The notes under the pieces were generated by a model, which worked only from the letters and a program-made list of their open reading frames with translations, did no database searches and was not told where the DNA came from. 64,000 nt of DNA. It comes from an uncultured Pelagibacteraceae bacterium (lineage in GTDB: Bacteria; Pseudomonadota; Alphaproteobacteria; Pelagibacterales; Pelagibacteraceae). Positions 8,199-15,462 of the stretch are shown piece by piece (positions within the stretch are counted from its first letter, which is position 1; each line of letters begins with the position of its first letter). The stretch covers positions 248,001 to 312,000 of the forward strand of contig CACOFY010000001.1 in the NCBI GenBank assembly GCA_902626575.1, in the 5' to 3' direction. Position numbers and translations under genes: made by a program.

Positions 8199-9588
8199 TT
8201 ATTTGTTTTTTATACTTCTTTATCATTTTCTTTACATTGTCAAAAGAAGTTCCTCCATAAGAACTTTTAGATTTTACAGAATTATTAACTTTTATTACAT
8301 TAAGCACTTCTGTACCTATTTTTTTATCAATACTTCTTATTTCATCTAATGACATCTCACTAATTCTTTTCTTTTTTTTTTCAGCAAGATTAACTATCTT
8401 AGCTGTAATTGAATAGGCTTTTCGAAAAGGATATTTAAGATCTCTTACAATATAATCTGCAAGGTCTGTCGCTGTTGTATGTCCAACTTCCGAAAATTCT
8501 AACATTCTTTTTTTATTCGGACTAAAATTAATAAGAACATCCCTCAAAATTTTAAGACAATTCTTTAAATGATCAAAGGAGTCAAAAACTAGTTTTTTGT
8601 CATCCTGCAAATCTTTAAAATATGATAAAGGCAAACCTTTTAAAATAGTTTGCATAGATAGCAAGTTTCCTATTACACTCCCAGATTTGCCTCTTAAATA
8701 TTCAAGTGGATCTGGATTTCTTTTTTGAGGCATTATAGAGGATCCGGTAACTATTTTATCATTTAAACTGATCATATTAAAAGCATCAGAGTTCCAAATG
8801 ATAAATTCTTCTGAAAATCTTGATATGTGAATCGAGCATAATGAAACTGAATAAAGAAAGTCACAAACAAAATCTCTATCAGATACTGTATCAATTGAGT
8901 TTCCTGTAGGTTTATTAAATTTGAGTTTTTTTGTTGTATAAAATCTATCTATATTAAATGATGTACCTGAGAATGCAGCAACACCTAAAGGATTTTCATA
9001 TAGATTTTCTAGATTATTCTTAAATCTTTTTTTATCTCTTAAAAACATTTCTATATACGCTACTAGATAATGTCCAAAAGATATTGGTTGAGCATTTTTT
9101 AAATGAGTTAATCCAGGCATAATTGTATGAATATTTTTTTCTGCACATTTTAAAAAAATTTTCATTGTTTTGTTTAGGTCGTCGATAATTTCATAAGTAG
9201 ATTTTCTCAACCATATTTTTAAATCAGTAAGAACTTGGTCATTTCTAGATCTAGCGGTATGTATGAAACCTGCATCCTCACCTAAAATCTCGAAAAGCCT
9301 TTTTTCTACGCTCATATGAATATCTTCATTTCTTTCATCAAAAGAAAATTTTTTTTTTATGATTTCATTCAAAATTTTCTTTAAACCCCAAATAATTTTA
9401 TTTTTTACAGCTACTGTAATAATTTTTTGCTTTTCCAACATTTCAACATGAGCGATAGATGCGGTTATATCTTCTCTAAAAAGTCTTTTATCTACATTTA
9501 AAGATGAGCCTACTTTTTGAAATGTAGAGGCAGCCTTTTGATTTATTCTGGTGCTCCAAACTGGTTTATTGTTTTTATTTTTACTCAT
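8191..9588 (-). CDS. argH: Argininosuccinate lyase
   Basis: Cleaves argininosuccinate to arginine and fumarate, the final step of arginine synthesis. The 465-residue length is normal for the fumarase/aspartase superfamily. The signature GSSIMPQKRNPDPLE (about 281-295) carries the mobile catalytic Ser loop. HTARSRNDQV (about 110-119) and GLTHLKNAQP (about 159-168) are also present. The gene begins 23 bases from the divergently transcribed thioredoxin-like gene and heads the chain argH-lipoprotein-lysA-acyltransferase. argG is not in the window. Confidence 0.96.
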   Translation of the reverse strand: MSKNKNNKPVWSTRINQKAASTFQKVGSSLNVDKRLFREDITASIAHVEMLEKQKIITVAVKNKIIWGLKKILNEIIKKKFSFDERNEDIHMSVEKRLFEILGEDAGFIHTARSRNDQVLTDLKIWLRKSTYEIIDDLNKTMKIFLKCAEKNIHTIMPGLTHLKNAQPISFGHYLVAYIEMFLRDKKRFKNNLENLYENPLGVAAFSGTSFNIDRFYTTKKLKFNKPTGNSIDTVSDRDFVCDFLYSVSLCSIHISRFSEEFIIWNSDAFNMISLNDKIVTGSSIMPQKRNPDPLEYLRGKSGSVIGNLLSMQTILKGLPLSYFKDLQDDKKLVFDSFDHLKNCLKILRDVLINFSPNKKRMLEFSEVGHTTATDLADYIVRDLKYPFRKAYSITAKIVNLAEKKKKRISEMSLDEIRSIDKKIGTEVLNVIKVNNSVKSKSSYGGTSFDNVKKMIKKYKKQIND

Positions 9589-9611
9589 GATATGTAACTA
9601 TACATTTTAGA

Positions 9612-10139
9612 ATGAAATTATTAAGCTATAAATTTTTTTTAGTACTTATTTATTTAATATCAACAGTTATTTCATTTGCAGACGAAACAGATATTAAAAA
9701 TTTGTTAATTCATAAGCAGAATAAGAAACTTGAGAGTGTCACTTTTACGGATGTAAATGATAAAATAATAAATCTAAAAGATTTCAAAAATAAATTAGTT
9801 GTAATAAATTTTTGGGCAACTTGGTGTGCTCCATGTAGAGAAGAGATGCCATCGTTAGATAAACTTCAGAATTTAAAAATACTTAATAATTTAAAAGTGA
9901 TACCAATAAACGTGGGTCAAGAAAAAATAGAAAAATCAGTAGATTTTTTTTCTGAGCTAAACATCAAAAATTTAGAATTATATTTTGACAACACTATTAA
10001 ACTTGCAAAAACTTTTTCTTTAAGGGGGTTGCCAACCACTATAATAGTAAATAAGGAAGGTGAAGAGTTTGCAAGAATTGTTGGATCGATAGATTTTAGT
10101 GATGAGAAATTTATAAATTGGCTTTCTAAATATAATTAG
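9612..10139 (+). CDS. TlpA/ResA-like thiol:disulfide oxidoreductase
   Basis: Membrane-anchored or periplasmic thioredoxin-fold protein, probably a reductant for periplasmic disulfides such as those met in cytochrome c maturation. The 175-residue protein has an N-terminal signal or anchor (about residues 5-23), the active site WCAPC (Cys72 and Cys75) inside FWATWCAPCREEMP, and the cis-proline loop GLPTT (Pro141). It runs divergently from argH. Its last bases overlap the next gene tail to tail by 4. A specific role such as CcmG or TlpA cannot be chosen from this locus, since no ccm genes are near. Confidence 0.85.
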   Translation: MKLLSYKFFLVLIYLISTVISFADETDIKNLLIHKQNKKLESVTFTDVNDKIINLKDFKNKLVVINFWATWCAPCREEMPSLDKLQNLKILNNLKVIPINVGQEKIEKSVDFFSELNIKNLELYFDNTIKLAKTFSLRGLPTTIIVNKEGEEFARIVGSIDFSDEKFINWLSKYN

Positions 10140-10339
10140 TCTTTAAAAAAATAAGCTAGTCCGACCAAAACAATAATCGCGATAAATTGTAATAGAACCC
10201 TTAGTTGCATAAGTTTATTAGAGTATTTTTTACTTGTTGAGCCACCTTTGAACAATGTACCTATGCCAAGTATTAAGACAATCGCGACAGCGATTAAAAG
10301 TGCTACAGCAAAAACTTTTACTAATATTTCTGAAACCAT
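10136..10339 (-). CDS. HIG1-domain twin-transmembrane protein
   Basis: A 67-residue protein with two membrane helices (about 5-27 and 47-64) joined by a polar loop with KGGSTSKKYSNKLMQLRVLLQ. The S-N-K-L-M-x-x-R-V-L-x-Q pattern is that of the HIG1 (hypoxia-induced) family found in Alphaproteobacteria and mitochondria, where relatives help assemble or modulate cytochrome oxidase. I chose the ATG at 10339 because family members start just before the first helix. An in-frame ATG at 10372 would add 11 residues. Its stop overlaps that of the thioredoxin-like gene. Confidence 0.75.
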   Translation of the reverse strand: MVSEILVKVFAVALLIAVAIVLILGIGTLFKGGSTSKKYSNKLMQLRVLLQFIAIIVLVGLAYFFKD

Positions 10340-10389
10340 CGTTTGATATATATATATTTTTTTAATAAACAAAGATAATAATTAAATTT

Positions 10390-11049
10390 ATGACATTTTG
10401 CCTAGAAACAAAAATTATTGAGCCAGATAATAATGAAAAAATAGATAATGCTGTAATTTTGCTTCATGGCTATGGTGGAGACGGAACAGATATCAGCATG
10501 CTGACTTTAAATTGGAAAAGATTTTTAAATAATACAATATTTTTGTGCCCCAATGGTCATCAAAGATGTTCTATTAATCCCTCTGGATATCAATGGTTCG
10601 ATTTAAGTATAGATGACGAAAAATATATTACAGCTGAAGCGGTAAAAGCAGAGATTATTTTAAATAAATTTATAGAACAAGTAAAAAAAAATTATAATAT
10701 TTTATCATCAAAGATTGTTTTATGTGGTTTTAGTCAAGGATGCATGATGGCAATTAATATTGCTCTGACGAATAGAGAAAAATTTAATTGTGTGGTTGGT
10801 TTTTCTGGAAAAATAATTGATAAAGACGATCTAGAAGGAAGAAAAAAAAATGGTCCTGAGACTTTGCTTATCCATGGTGACGCAGATGAAGTTGTACCTG
10901 TGTCAAATATTCTTGAAGCTAAAGATTTTTTGATAAGAAATAATGTGAGCGTCAATACTAAAATTATTAAGAATTGTGGACATCATATTCCAATCGAGGC
11001 ATCAAGTTTAGCTTTACATTTTATTAAAAAAAATTTGGAAATAAAATAA
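10390..11049 (+). CDS. Phospholipase/carboxylesterase family alpha/beta hydrolase
   Basis: Cytosolic serine hydrolase of the carboxylesterase/lysophospholipase (YpfH/APT-like) family. In 219 residues it shows an oxyanion-loop LLHGYGGDG (about 24-32), the nucleophile elbow GFSQGCMM (Ser115), the acid in HGDADEVVP (Asp166) and the histidine in CGHHIP (His198), so the full triad is present. No signal peptide is seen. It is transcribed alone, between the HIG1 protein (divergent) and the HNH protein. The natural ester substrate is unknown. Confidence 0.87.
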   Translation: MTFCLETKIIEPDNNEKIDNAVILLHGYGGDGTDISMLTLNWKRFLNNTIFLCPNGHQRCSINPSGYQWFDLSIDDEKYITAEAVKAEIILNKFIEQVKKNYNILSSKIVLCGFSQGCMMAINIALTNREKFNCVVGFSGKIIDKDDLEGRKKNGPETLLIHGDADEVVPVSNILEAKDFLIRNNVSVNTKIIKNCGHHIPIEASSLALHFIKKNLEIK

Positions 11050-11107
11050 AACTTTAATTTTATTTCAAAATGTTGATTATTATTTTTTTTTACGCTAATC
11101 TATTATT

Positions 11108-11674
11108 ATGACAATAATTAATCAGAGTACTTCTCTTGAAAACTGCCCAGCTTTGGTCCTTAACGCTGACTACAGACCACTGAGTTATTATCCATTATCC
11201 TTATGGAGTTGGCAAGATTCTGTTAAATCAGTTTTTTTAGATAGAGTTTCAATAGTTAATTATTATGATCGAACTGTTCACAGTCCATCATTTAGCATGA
11301 AATTACCAAGTGTTATTGCATTAAAGAGTTATATAAAACCATTATCAAATCCAAATTTTACTAGATTTAATGTTTTTTTACGAGACAAGTTTAGTTGCCA
11401 GTACTGCGGTAGTAAAAAAGATTTAACATTTGATCATTTATTGCCACGATCTAAAGGTGGTAAAACAGATTGGGATAACGTTGTAACTGCTTGTTCGGGT
11501 TGTAATGTTAAAAAAGGAGGTAGACTTTTACAAAAATCTGGAATGACACTCAATCAAAAGCCTTATCAACCAACTACTGAGGATCTTCACAAGAACGGTA
11601 GAAATTTCCCACCAAACTTTTTACATAAAACCTGGATTGATTATTTATATTGGGACGTAGAACTTGAGCCTTAA
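11108..11674 (+). CDS. HNH endonuclease domain protein
   Basis: A 188-residue protein with a C-terminal HNH nuclease fold: a zinc-binding CQYC (97-100), the catalytic DH (109-110, in FDHLLPRSKGG), an Asn at 124 and a second zinc pair CSGC (129-132). The N-terminal 85 residues, starting from PALVLNADYRPL, form the domain that precedes HNH in a widespread stand-alone family. Such proteins are conserved in Alphaproteobacteria and cyanobacteria and are not tied to introns or phages. The cellular role is not established. Its stop abuts the stop of coq7 with no spacer. Confidence 0.85.
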   Translation: MTIINQSTSLENCPALVLNADYRPLSYYPLSLWSWQDSVKSVFLDRVSIVNYYDRTVHSPSFSMKLPSVIALKSYIKPLSNPNFTRFNVFLRDKFSCQYCGSKKDLTFDHLLPRSKGGKTDWDNVVTACSGCNVKKGGRLLQKSGMTLNQKPYQPTTEDLHKNGRNFPPNFLHKTWIDYLYWDVELEP

Positions 11675-12208
11675 TTAAATTTTTTCAGATATATTTATTG
11701 CTATTCTTGAGCCAGTTTTTATTATTTTATCAAATAAGGAGTAAAGTCCATCTTTTGTAGCTCCTTGTTCATACGCAATATCTTTATGATGTAATTCATC
11801 TTCTCTAAATTTAATAATTTTCTTTTTTAATTCTTTTTCATCGTTTTCAATTTGATCAATTTGATTTTGATAATGTTCGTCTATGACTTCTTCAACTGAG
11901 GCTGTACACAACATTGCAGCTTTCTTACCAAGTATAGTTGATCCAAAACCAAGCCCCACCCCAAGCAAATCCCACAAAGGTAAAAATTTGGTAGGCCTTA
12001 TTCCTCTTTTTTTTATTTCATTTTCAAAATAATTTGCATGCTCTCTCTCATGCTCTCTCATTTCCTCTATAGTTTTTTTCATCTCATCATCTTTTACTAA
12101 TGTATTTAAAGCTAAAAGCTGGCCCTCATAGATTTTAATTGCCCCTCTTTCGCCTGCGTGATCGACTCTAATAAATTCTTCAATTTTTTTTTTATTACTT
12201 TTTTTCAT
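11675..12208 (-). CDS. coq7: Demethoxyubiquinone hydroxylase, COQ7/UbiF-type diiron protein
   Basis: Non-haem diiron monooxygenase that hydroxylates demethoxyubiquinone in ubiquinone synthesis. The 177-residue protein has the four-helix ligand set: Glu20 in HAGERGA, an ExxH at 54-57 in HEREHANYF, a glutamate in VEEVIDEHY (about 105-113) and ExxH at 138-141 in EDELHHKD. It joins ubiB and ubiE at the left end of the window as part of an aerobic ubiquinone pathway. It overlaps dsbB upstream by 14 bases, so translation is probably coupled. Confidence 0.93.
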   Translation of the reverse strand: MKKSNKKKIEEFIRVDHAGERGAIKIYEGQLLALNTLVKDDEMKKTIEEMREHEREHANYFENEIKKRGIRPTKFLPLWDLLGVGLGFGSTILGKKAAMLCTASVEEVIDEHYQNQIDQIENDEKELKKKIIKFREDELHHKDIAYEQGATKDGLYSLFDKIIKTGSRIAINISEKI

Positions 12209-12677
12209 AAATATAAAATTTTCTCATTGTTATAAGTGAAAAAAATAAGGATACAAATGTATTTATTGTAGCAAGTGATAAACCCAATATTGTAAAAGTA
12301 ACGTTTTTGCAACTAATATTACTATTTTCTAATTCTTGTAATAATTGTTCTTTGTCTATGATGTTTAATCCTGACTGAGCCTTGCATAACGCTGACTCAC
12401 TAATTATACCCTGCTCAATACCCACATGGTAAATAGATAAAAAAGTAGCAAGTAAGAAAATAATTCCAAGCATTAAAAAGGATAATTTTTTTAAATTTTT
12501 AAAAATTGAAGATAAAATAATTATTAAAATTGCTAAGATGTAGGGAATTCTTTCTAAAAGACACAAGTTGCATGGTTTATGACCTAAAACAAATTCTACA
12601 TAATAAGCAAATAAAATCGCAAATAAGCTAAAAAATAAAATATAATGCTGTAAATTTTCTTTTAATTTAAAACTCAT
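12195..12677 (-). CDS. dsbB: Disulfide bond formation protein DsbB
   Basis: Inner-membrane quinone reductase that reoxidises DsbA. The 160-residue protein has four hydrophobic helices (about 10-31, 44-60, 66-83 and 127-151). It carries the first redox pair CNLC (Cys36 and Cys39) followed by the LLERIPY helix, and the second periplasmic pair Cys98 and Cys123 in the loop before the last helix. All four expected cysteines are therefore present. It overlaps coq7 by 14 bases and follows the DedA-like gene after one base. Electrons would pass to the ubiquinone pool, which fits its coq7 neighbour. Confidence 0.88.
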   Translation of the reverse strand: MSFKLKENLQHYILFFSLFAILFAYYVEFVLGHKPCNLCLLERIPYILAILIIILSSIFKNLKKLSFLMLGIIFLLATFLSIYHVGIEQGIISESALCKAQSGLNIIDKEQLLQELENSNISCKNVTFTILGLSLATINTFVSLFFSLITMRKFYIYEKK

Positions 12678-12678
12678 C

Positions 12679-13275
12679 TTATTTTATTATAAAATAAATT
12701 AGTATAAATAAAGGTATCAAAAGTAAGCCAACAACTGTGGACCATAATGCACCTTTCTTTTCTATAAAGTTAACAAAAGGTTCTCCAAACCTAAAAGTAA
12801 AATAAGAGACTATAAAAAACCGCAAACCCCTTGAAATCAAACAAATAATTATAAAAATAAAAATATTAAAACTTATTAAACCGCTTGTTATTGTAAAAAC
12901 TTTAAATGGAAGAGGTGTGAAACCTGCAAGAAAAAGAGTTATTAACCAAATATATAAACCACTTCCCTCAGATAATCTTGCTTTTAGATTATTTACTTTG
13001 TCTTCATAATTATAAAATTCAACAACTGACATTGCTACGTCTGAAAAGATAAATCCAATAAAGTATCCAAATATTCCCCCCAATACAGAAAAAATAGTTG
13101 CATTTAAAAAAATTCTAATAAATCTATCTTTTCTCGCCATCACCATAGGAACAATCATCACATCTGGAGGTATAGGAAAAAAAGAACTCTCTATAAAGGA
13201 TACTAAAGCTAAATAAATTTCAGAACTTTTGTGCGCAGCTAGTTCTAAAGATTTTACATAGAGTTTTTTGTACAT
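12679..13275 (-). CDS. YqaA/DedA-like (SNARE-associated/VTT domain) membrane protein
   Basis: A 198-residue integral membrane protein with about five hydrophobic segments and the VTT-type features IESSFFPIPPDVMIVPM (about 28-44) and FTPLPFKVFTITSGL (about 119-133). It belongs to the YqaA branch of DedA-related proteins, thought to act in lipid or ion transport across the membrane, though no substrate is assigned. It is the first gene of the minus-strand set YqaA-dsbB-coq7, and its promoter must lie between it and the tRNA-Leu gene. Confidence 0.82.
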   Translation of the reverse strand: MYKKLYVKSLELAAHKSSEIYLALVSFIESSFFPIPPDVMIVPMVMARKDRFIRIFLNATIFSVLGGIFGYFIGFIFSDVAMSVVEFYNYEDKVNNLKARLSEGSGLYIWLITLFLAGFTPLPFKVFTITSGLISFNIFIFIIICLISRGLRFFIVSYFTFRFGEPFVNFIEKKGALWSTVVGLLLIPLFILIYFIIK

Positions 13276-13344
13276 TTTTTCGTTTTATTACAATTTAGGT
13301 TCTTATACTATTTATTTTTAATATAATAACTTATGCAAACTAAA

Positions 13345-13429
13345 GGGCGAATGGCGGAACTGGTAGACGCGCACGACTCAAAATCGTGTTTCGCAAGAAG
13401 TGAGAGTTCGATTCTCTCTTCGCCCACCA
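13345..13429 (+). tRNA. tRNA-Leu (anticodon CAA)
   Basis: An 85-base gene with a perfect 7-bp acceptor stem (GGGCGAA at 13345-13351 with TTCGCCC at 13419-13425), discriminator A and encoded CCA (13427-13429). The anticodon stem CACGA/TCGTG encloses CTCAAAA, giving anticodon CAA. It has a class II variable arm and a T arm GAGAG-TTCGATT-CTCTC. The 3' end lies only 6 bases before the ATG of the acyl-CoA synthetase gene. Confidence 0.97.
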
Positions 13430-13435
13430 AGTTAA

Positions 13436-15139
13436 ATGGAATTAAAAAAAACAAATAATTTAGTTGAACTATTTTTTGAAAAATATAAATCTCAAAAAAA
13501 AGACGAGATACTCTTAACAAGTTTAAAAAATTTAGAAAAAACTTATTCTTGGGAACAAACAAAAAATGCAATAATCAATCTTTCCTCAGAAATATCAAAA
13601 TATATTAAAAAAGGTGATAGGTGCTTATTGATCTCAGAAAATAGGCCAGAGTGGTTTATATCTGACTTATCCATAATGTTATCAAATGGAATAACTGTGC
13701 CAGCGTACACAACATATATAGAAAAAGATTATGAATATATTATTGATGATTGTAGGCCTAGCATAATTTTATTTTCAAATAATGAACAATACCAAAAAAT
13801 AAGAAAAATTATTAGTCAGAAGGATTTTATAAAAAAAATTTTCTGTTTCGATAAATCCAAAGAAATTAATAATAAAGATTATTTATACTTAGATGATATT
13901 TTAGGAAAATCTAATTTGGATTATAATAGTTTACCAAGTTGTGAATTATTAAGGAAAGATCCAGCTTGTATAATTTATACATCAGGTACCCAAGGAAATC
14001 CCAAGGGTGTAATGTTAAGCCATGGAGGAATATTAAGTAATTGCTCAGGAGCTTTAAATTTACTCTCAACTTTAATTCTAGAAAAAACTCGTTTTCTGAC
14101 TTGGCTGCCTCTTTCACACTCATATGAGCATACAGTTCAATTTGTACAAATTTCACTAGGTGCTCAAATTTTTTATGCAGAAAGTATTGATAAATTAATA
14201 AAAAACATGAACGAATGTAAACCACATATAATGACAGCAGTGCCCAGATTTTATCAAAATCTTTTCCAAAAGATAAATTCTAATTTTAATAAAACAAAAG
14301 GTATAAAAAAAATTTTAATAAAAAAGACAATAGACTTAGGTTTGAAAAAAATAAAAAAAAATAAAATTGGGTTTATTGACAATATTTTTAATAAAATTTT
14401 AGATGTTTTGGTTAGAAAAAAAATTAAGAAACAATTTGGAGGATCTTTAAAAACTTTCGTTTCCGGCGGGGGTGCTTTAAATGTAGATATAGGATTATTT
14501 TTAAATTCCATAGGTTTACCAACTCTACAAGGTTATGGATTAACCGAAACCTCACCAGTTGTAAGTTGTAATCCTATAAATGATATAAGAGTAGAAACTG
14601 TAGGTCCGCCATTTAATGAAAATCAAGTAAAAATAGCCGAAGATGGTGAAATTTTAGTTAAAGGAGAAAATGTAATGTTGGGTTATTGGAACAATGAGAT
14701 CGAAACCAAAAAAATTTTAGTAGATGGCTGGTTGCATACAGGAGATATTGGCAAATTTGAAAACAATTATTTAATCATAACGGATAGAAAAAAAGATATT
14801 TTAATCACTCCTGGTGGTGACAATATTTCACCATCAAAAGTTGAAACAGAAATTACAAATTCAGATTTTGTAGATCAAGCTATTGTTTATGGAGATAATA
14901 AACCATTTTTAGTTGCATTAATTGTACCAACAGAAGAAAAAAAACACACATTTGATAAAGATTTTGAAAAAGAATTAGAGAAAATAAATAAAAACTTAAC
15001 AAAAATAGAAAAAATTAAAAAATATTTTGTTATTAATGAAAAATTTTCAATTGAAAATGGAATGTTAACACCAACATTAAAACTTAAAAGATATAAAATT
15101 GTTAACATGTACAAAAAAAAATTTGAAAATTTATATTAA
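13436..15139 (+). CDS. Long-chain acyl-CoA synthetase (AMP-forming)
   Basis: ANL-superfamily ligase that activates fatty acids to acyl-CoA through an acyl-adenylate. The 567-residue protein contains the P-loop-like YTSGTQGNPKGVMLSHGG (about 181-198), LTWLPLSHSYEH (about 222-233), the adenylation motif GYGLTETSPV (about 365-374), LHTGDIG (about 430-436) and TDRKKDILITPGGDNISP (about 446-463). It belongs to the FadD15/eukaryotic-like branch rather than E. coli FadD. The start ATG lies 6 bases after the CCA of tRNA-Leu, so the mRNA is probably released from a tRNA-mRNA transcript. Its 3' end is followed by the unit of the small basic peptide. Confidence 0.92.
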   Translation: MELKKTNNLVELFFEKYKSQKKDEILLTSLKNLEKTYSWEQTKNAIINLSSEISKYIKKGDRCLLISENRPEWFISDLSIMLSNGITVPAYTTYIEKDYEYIIDDCRPSIILFSNNEQYQKIRKIISQKDFIKKIFCFDKSKEINNKDYLYLDDILGKSNLDYNSLPSCELLRKDPACIIYTSGTQGNPKGVMLSHGGILSNCSGALNLLSTLILEKTRFLTWLPLSHSYEHTVQFVQISLGAQIFYAESIDKLIKNMNECKPHIMTAVPRFYQNLFQKINSNFNKTKGIKKILIKKTIDLGLKKIKKNKIGFIDNIFNKILDVLVRKKIKKQFGGSLKTFVSGGGALNVDIGLFLNSIGLPTLQGYGLTETSPVVSCNPINDIRVETVGPPFNENQVKIAEDGEILVKGENVMLGYWNNEIETKKILVDGWLHTGDIGKFENNYLIITDRKKDILITPGGDNISPSKVETEITNSDFVDQAIVYGDNKPFLVALIVPTEEKKHTFDKDFEKELEKINKNLTKIEKIKKYFVINEKFSIENGMLTPTLKLKRYKIVNMYKKKFENLY

Positions 15140-15230
15140 ATTCTAATTTAAAAACCGTTTATTAATCGCATAAACTCTTATTTATTTAACTAAACTAAAA
15201 AATTAATTAAAAATAATTTTTTACAAATTA

Positions 15231-15248
15231 AATTACAAATTTGTAATT
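15231..15248. repeat. Perfect 18-bp palindrome, possible operator
   Basis: AATTACAAATTTGTAATT reads the same on both strands. It ends 10 bases before the predicted -35 box of the basic-peptide promoter, a usual place for a regulator site. It is not purely A/T, having one C and one G. A binding protein is not known and chance in AT-rich DNA is possible. Confidence 0.45.
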
Positions 15249-15258
15249 CATTATATAT

Positions 15259-15287
15259 TTGACATATGTAGATAAAAAAAATAAAAA
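15259..15287 (+). promoter_or_regulatory. Predicted sigma-70 promoter of the basic-peptide gene
   Basis: A perfect -35 consensus TTGACA at 15259-15264 is followed 17 bases later by TAAAAA (15282-15287), a moderate -10 box. Transcription would begin near 15294, giving a leader of about 45 bases. The leader holds a small hairpin (stem GCGAA/TTCGC, 15299-15316) and then a good Shine-Dalgarno sequence at 15328-15333. Confidence 0.5.
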
Positions 15288-15339
15288 TAAAGTTAATAGC
15301 GAATCAATTGTTTCGCAAAACAAAAAAAGGGAGCTAAAG

Positions 15340-15408
15340 ATGGCTAAAAGAAGAAAAAAAGCTAAGAAAAAAGCTAAAAAGAAAGCTAAAAAAAGAAGAA
15401 GAAGATAG
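15340..15408 (+). CDS. Tiny Lys/Ala/Arg-only basic peptide, histone H1-like
   Basis: A 22-residue frame I found by eye. After the initial Met-Ala it contains only Lys, Arg and Ala: the opening is MAKRRKKAKKKA, an A-K-K-K/A-K-K repeat follows, and it ends in four Arg. It resembles the KA-rich tails of histone H1-like bacterial proteins, so nucleic-acid binding is the likely property. Support for a real gene: AGGGAG at 15328-15333 with 6-base spacing, a TTGACA-type promoter upstream, and a strong terminator 13 bases after the TAG. No function is known to me. It could instead be an sRNA of about 165 bases. Confidence 0.7.
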   Translation: MAKRRKKAKKKAKKKAKKRRRR

Positions 15409-15420
15409 TTTTCTTATATA

Positions 15421-15462
15421 AAAACGCTTCTCATAACTTTTGTGTGAGAAGCGTTTTTTTTT
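15421..15462. terminator. Strong bidirectional rho-independent terminator
   Basis: A perfect 13-bp stem (15421-15433 with 15445-15457, AAAACGCTTCTCA/TGAGAAGCGTTTT) and an 11-base loop run into nine T on the plus strand (15454-15462). On the minus strand the same stem is followed by a run of five T, so it can also end carD transcription. It is the clearest terminator in the window. Confidence 0.9.

Noticed and set aside
10340-10372. Longer start for the HIG1-type protein
   Set aside because: The extra 11 residues (MFIKKIYIYQT) are not part of the family pattern, which begins just before the first helix.
13308-13571. 87-codon minus-strand frame across tRNA-Leu
   Set aside because: It reads antisense through the tRNA (the familiar EERIELSLLAKHDF-type artefact) and through the start of the acyl-CoA synthetase gene. 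It is a shadow of the tRNA.
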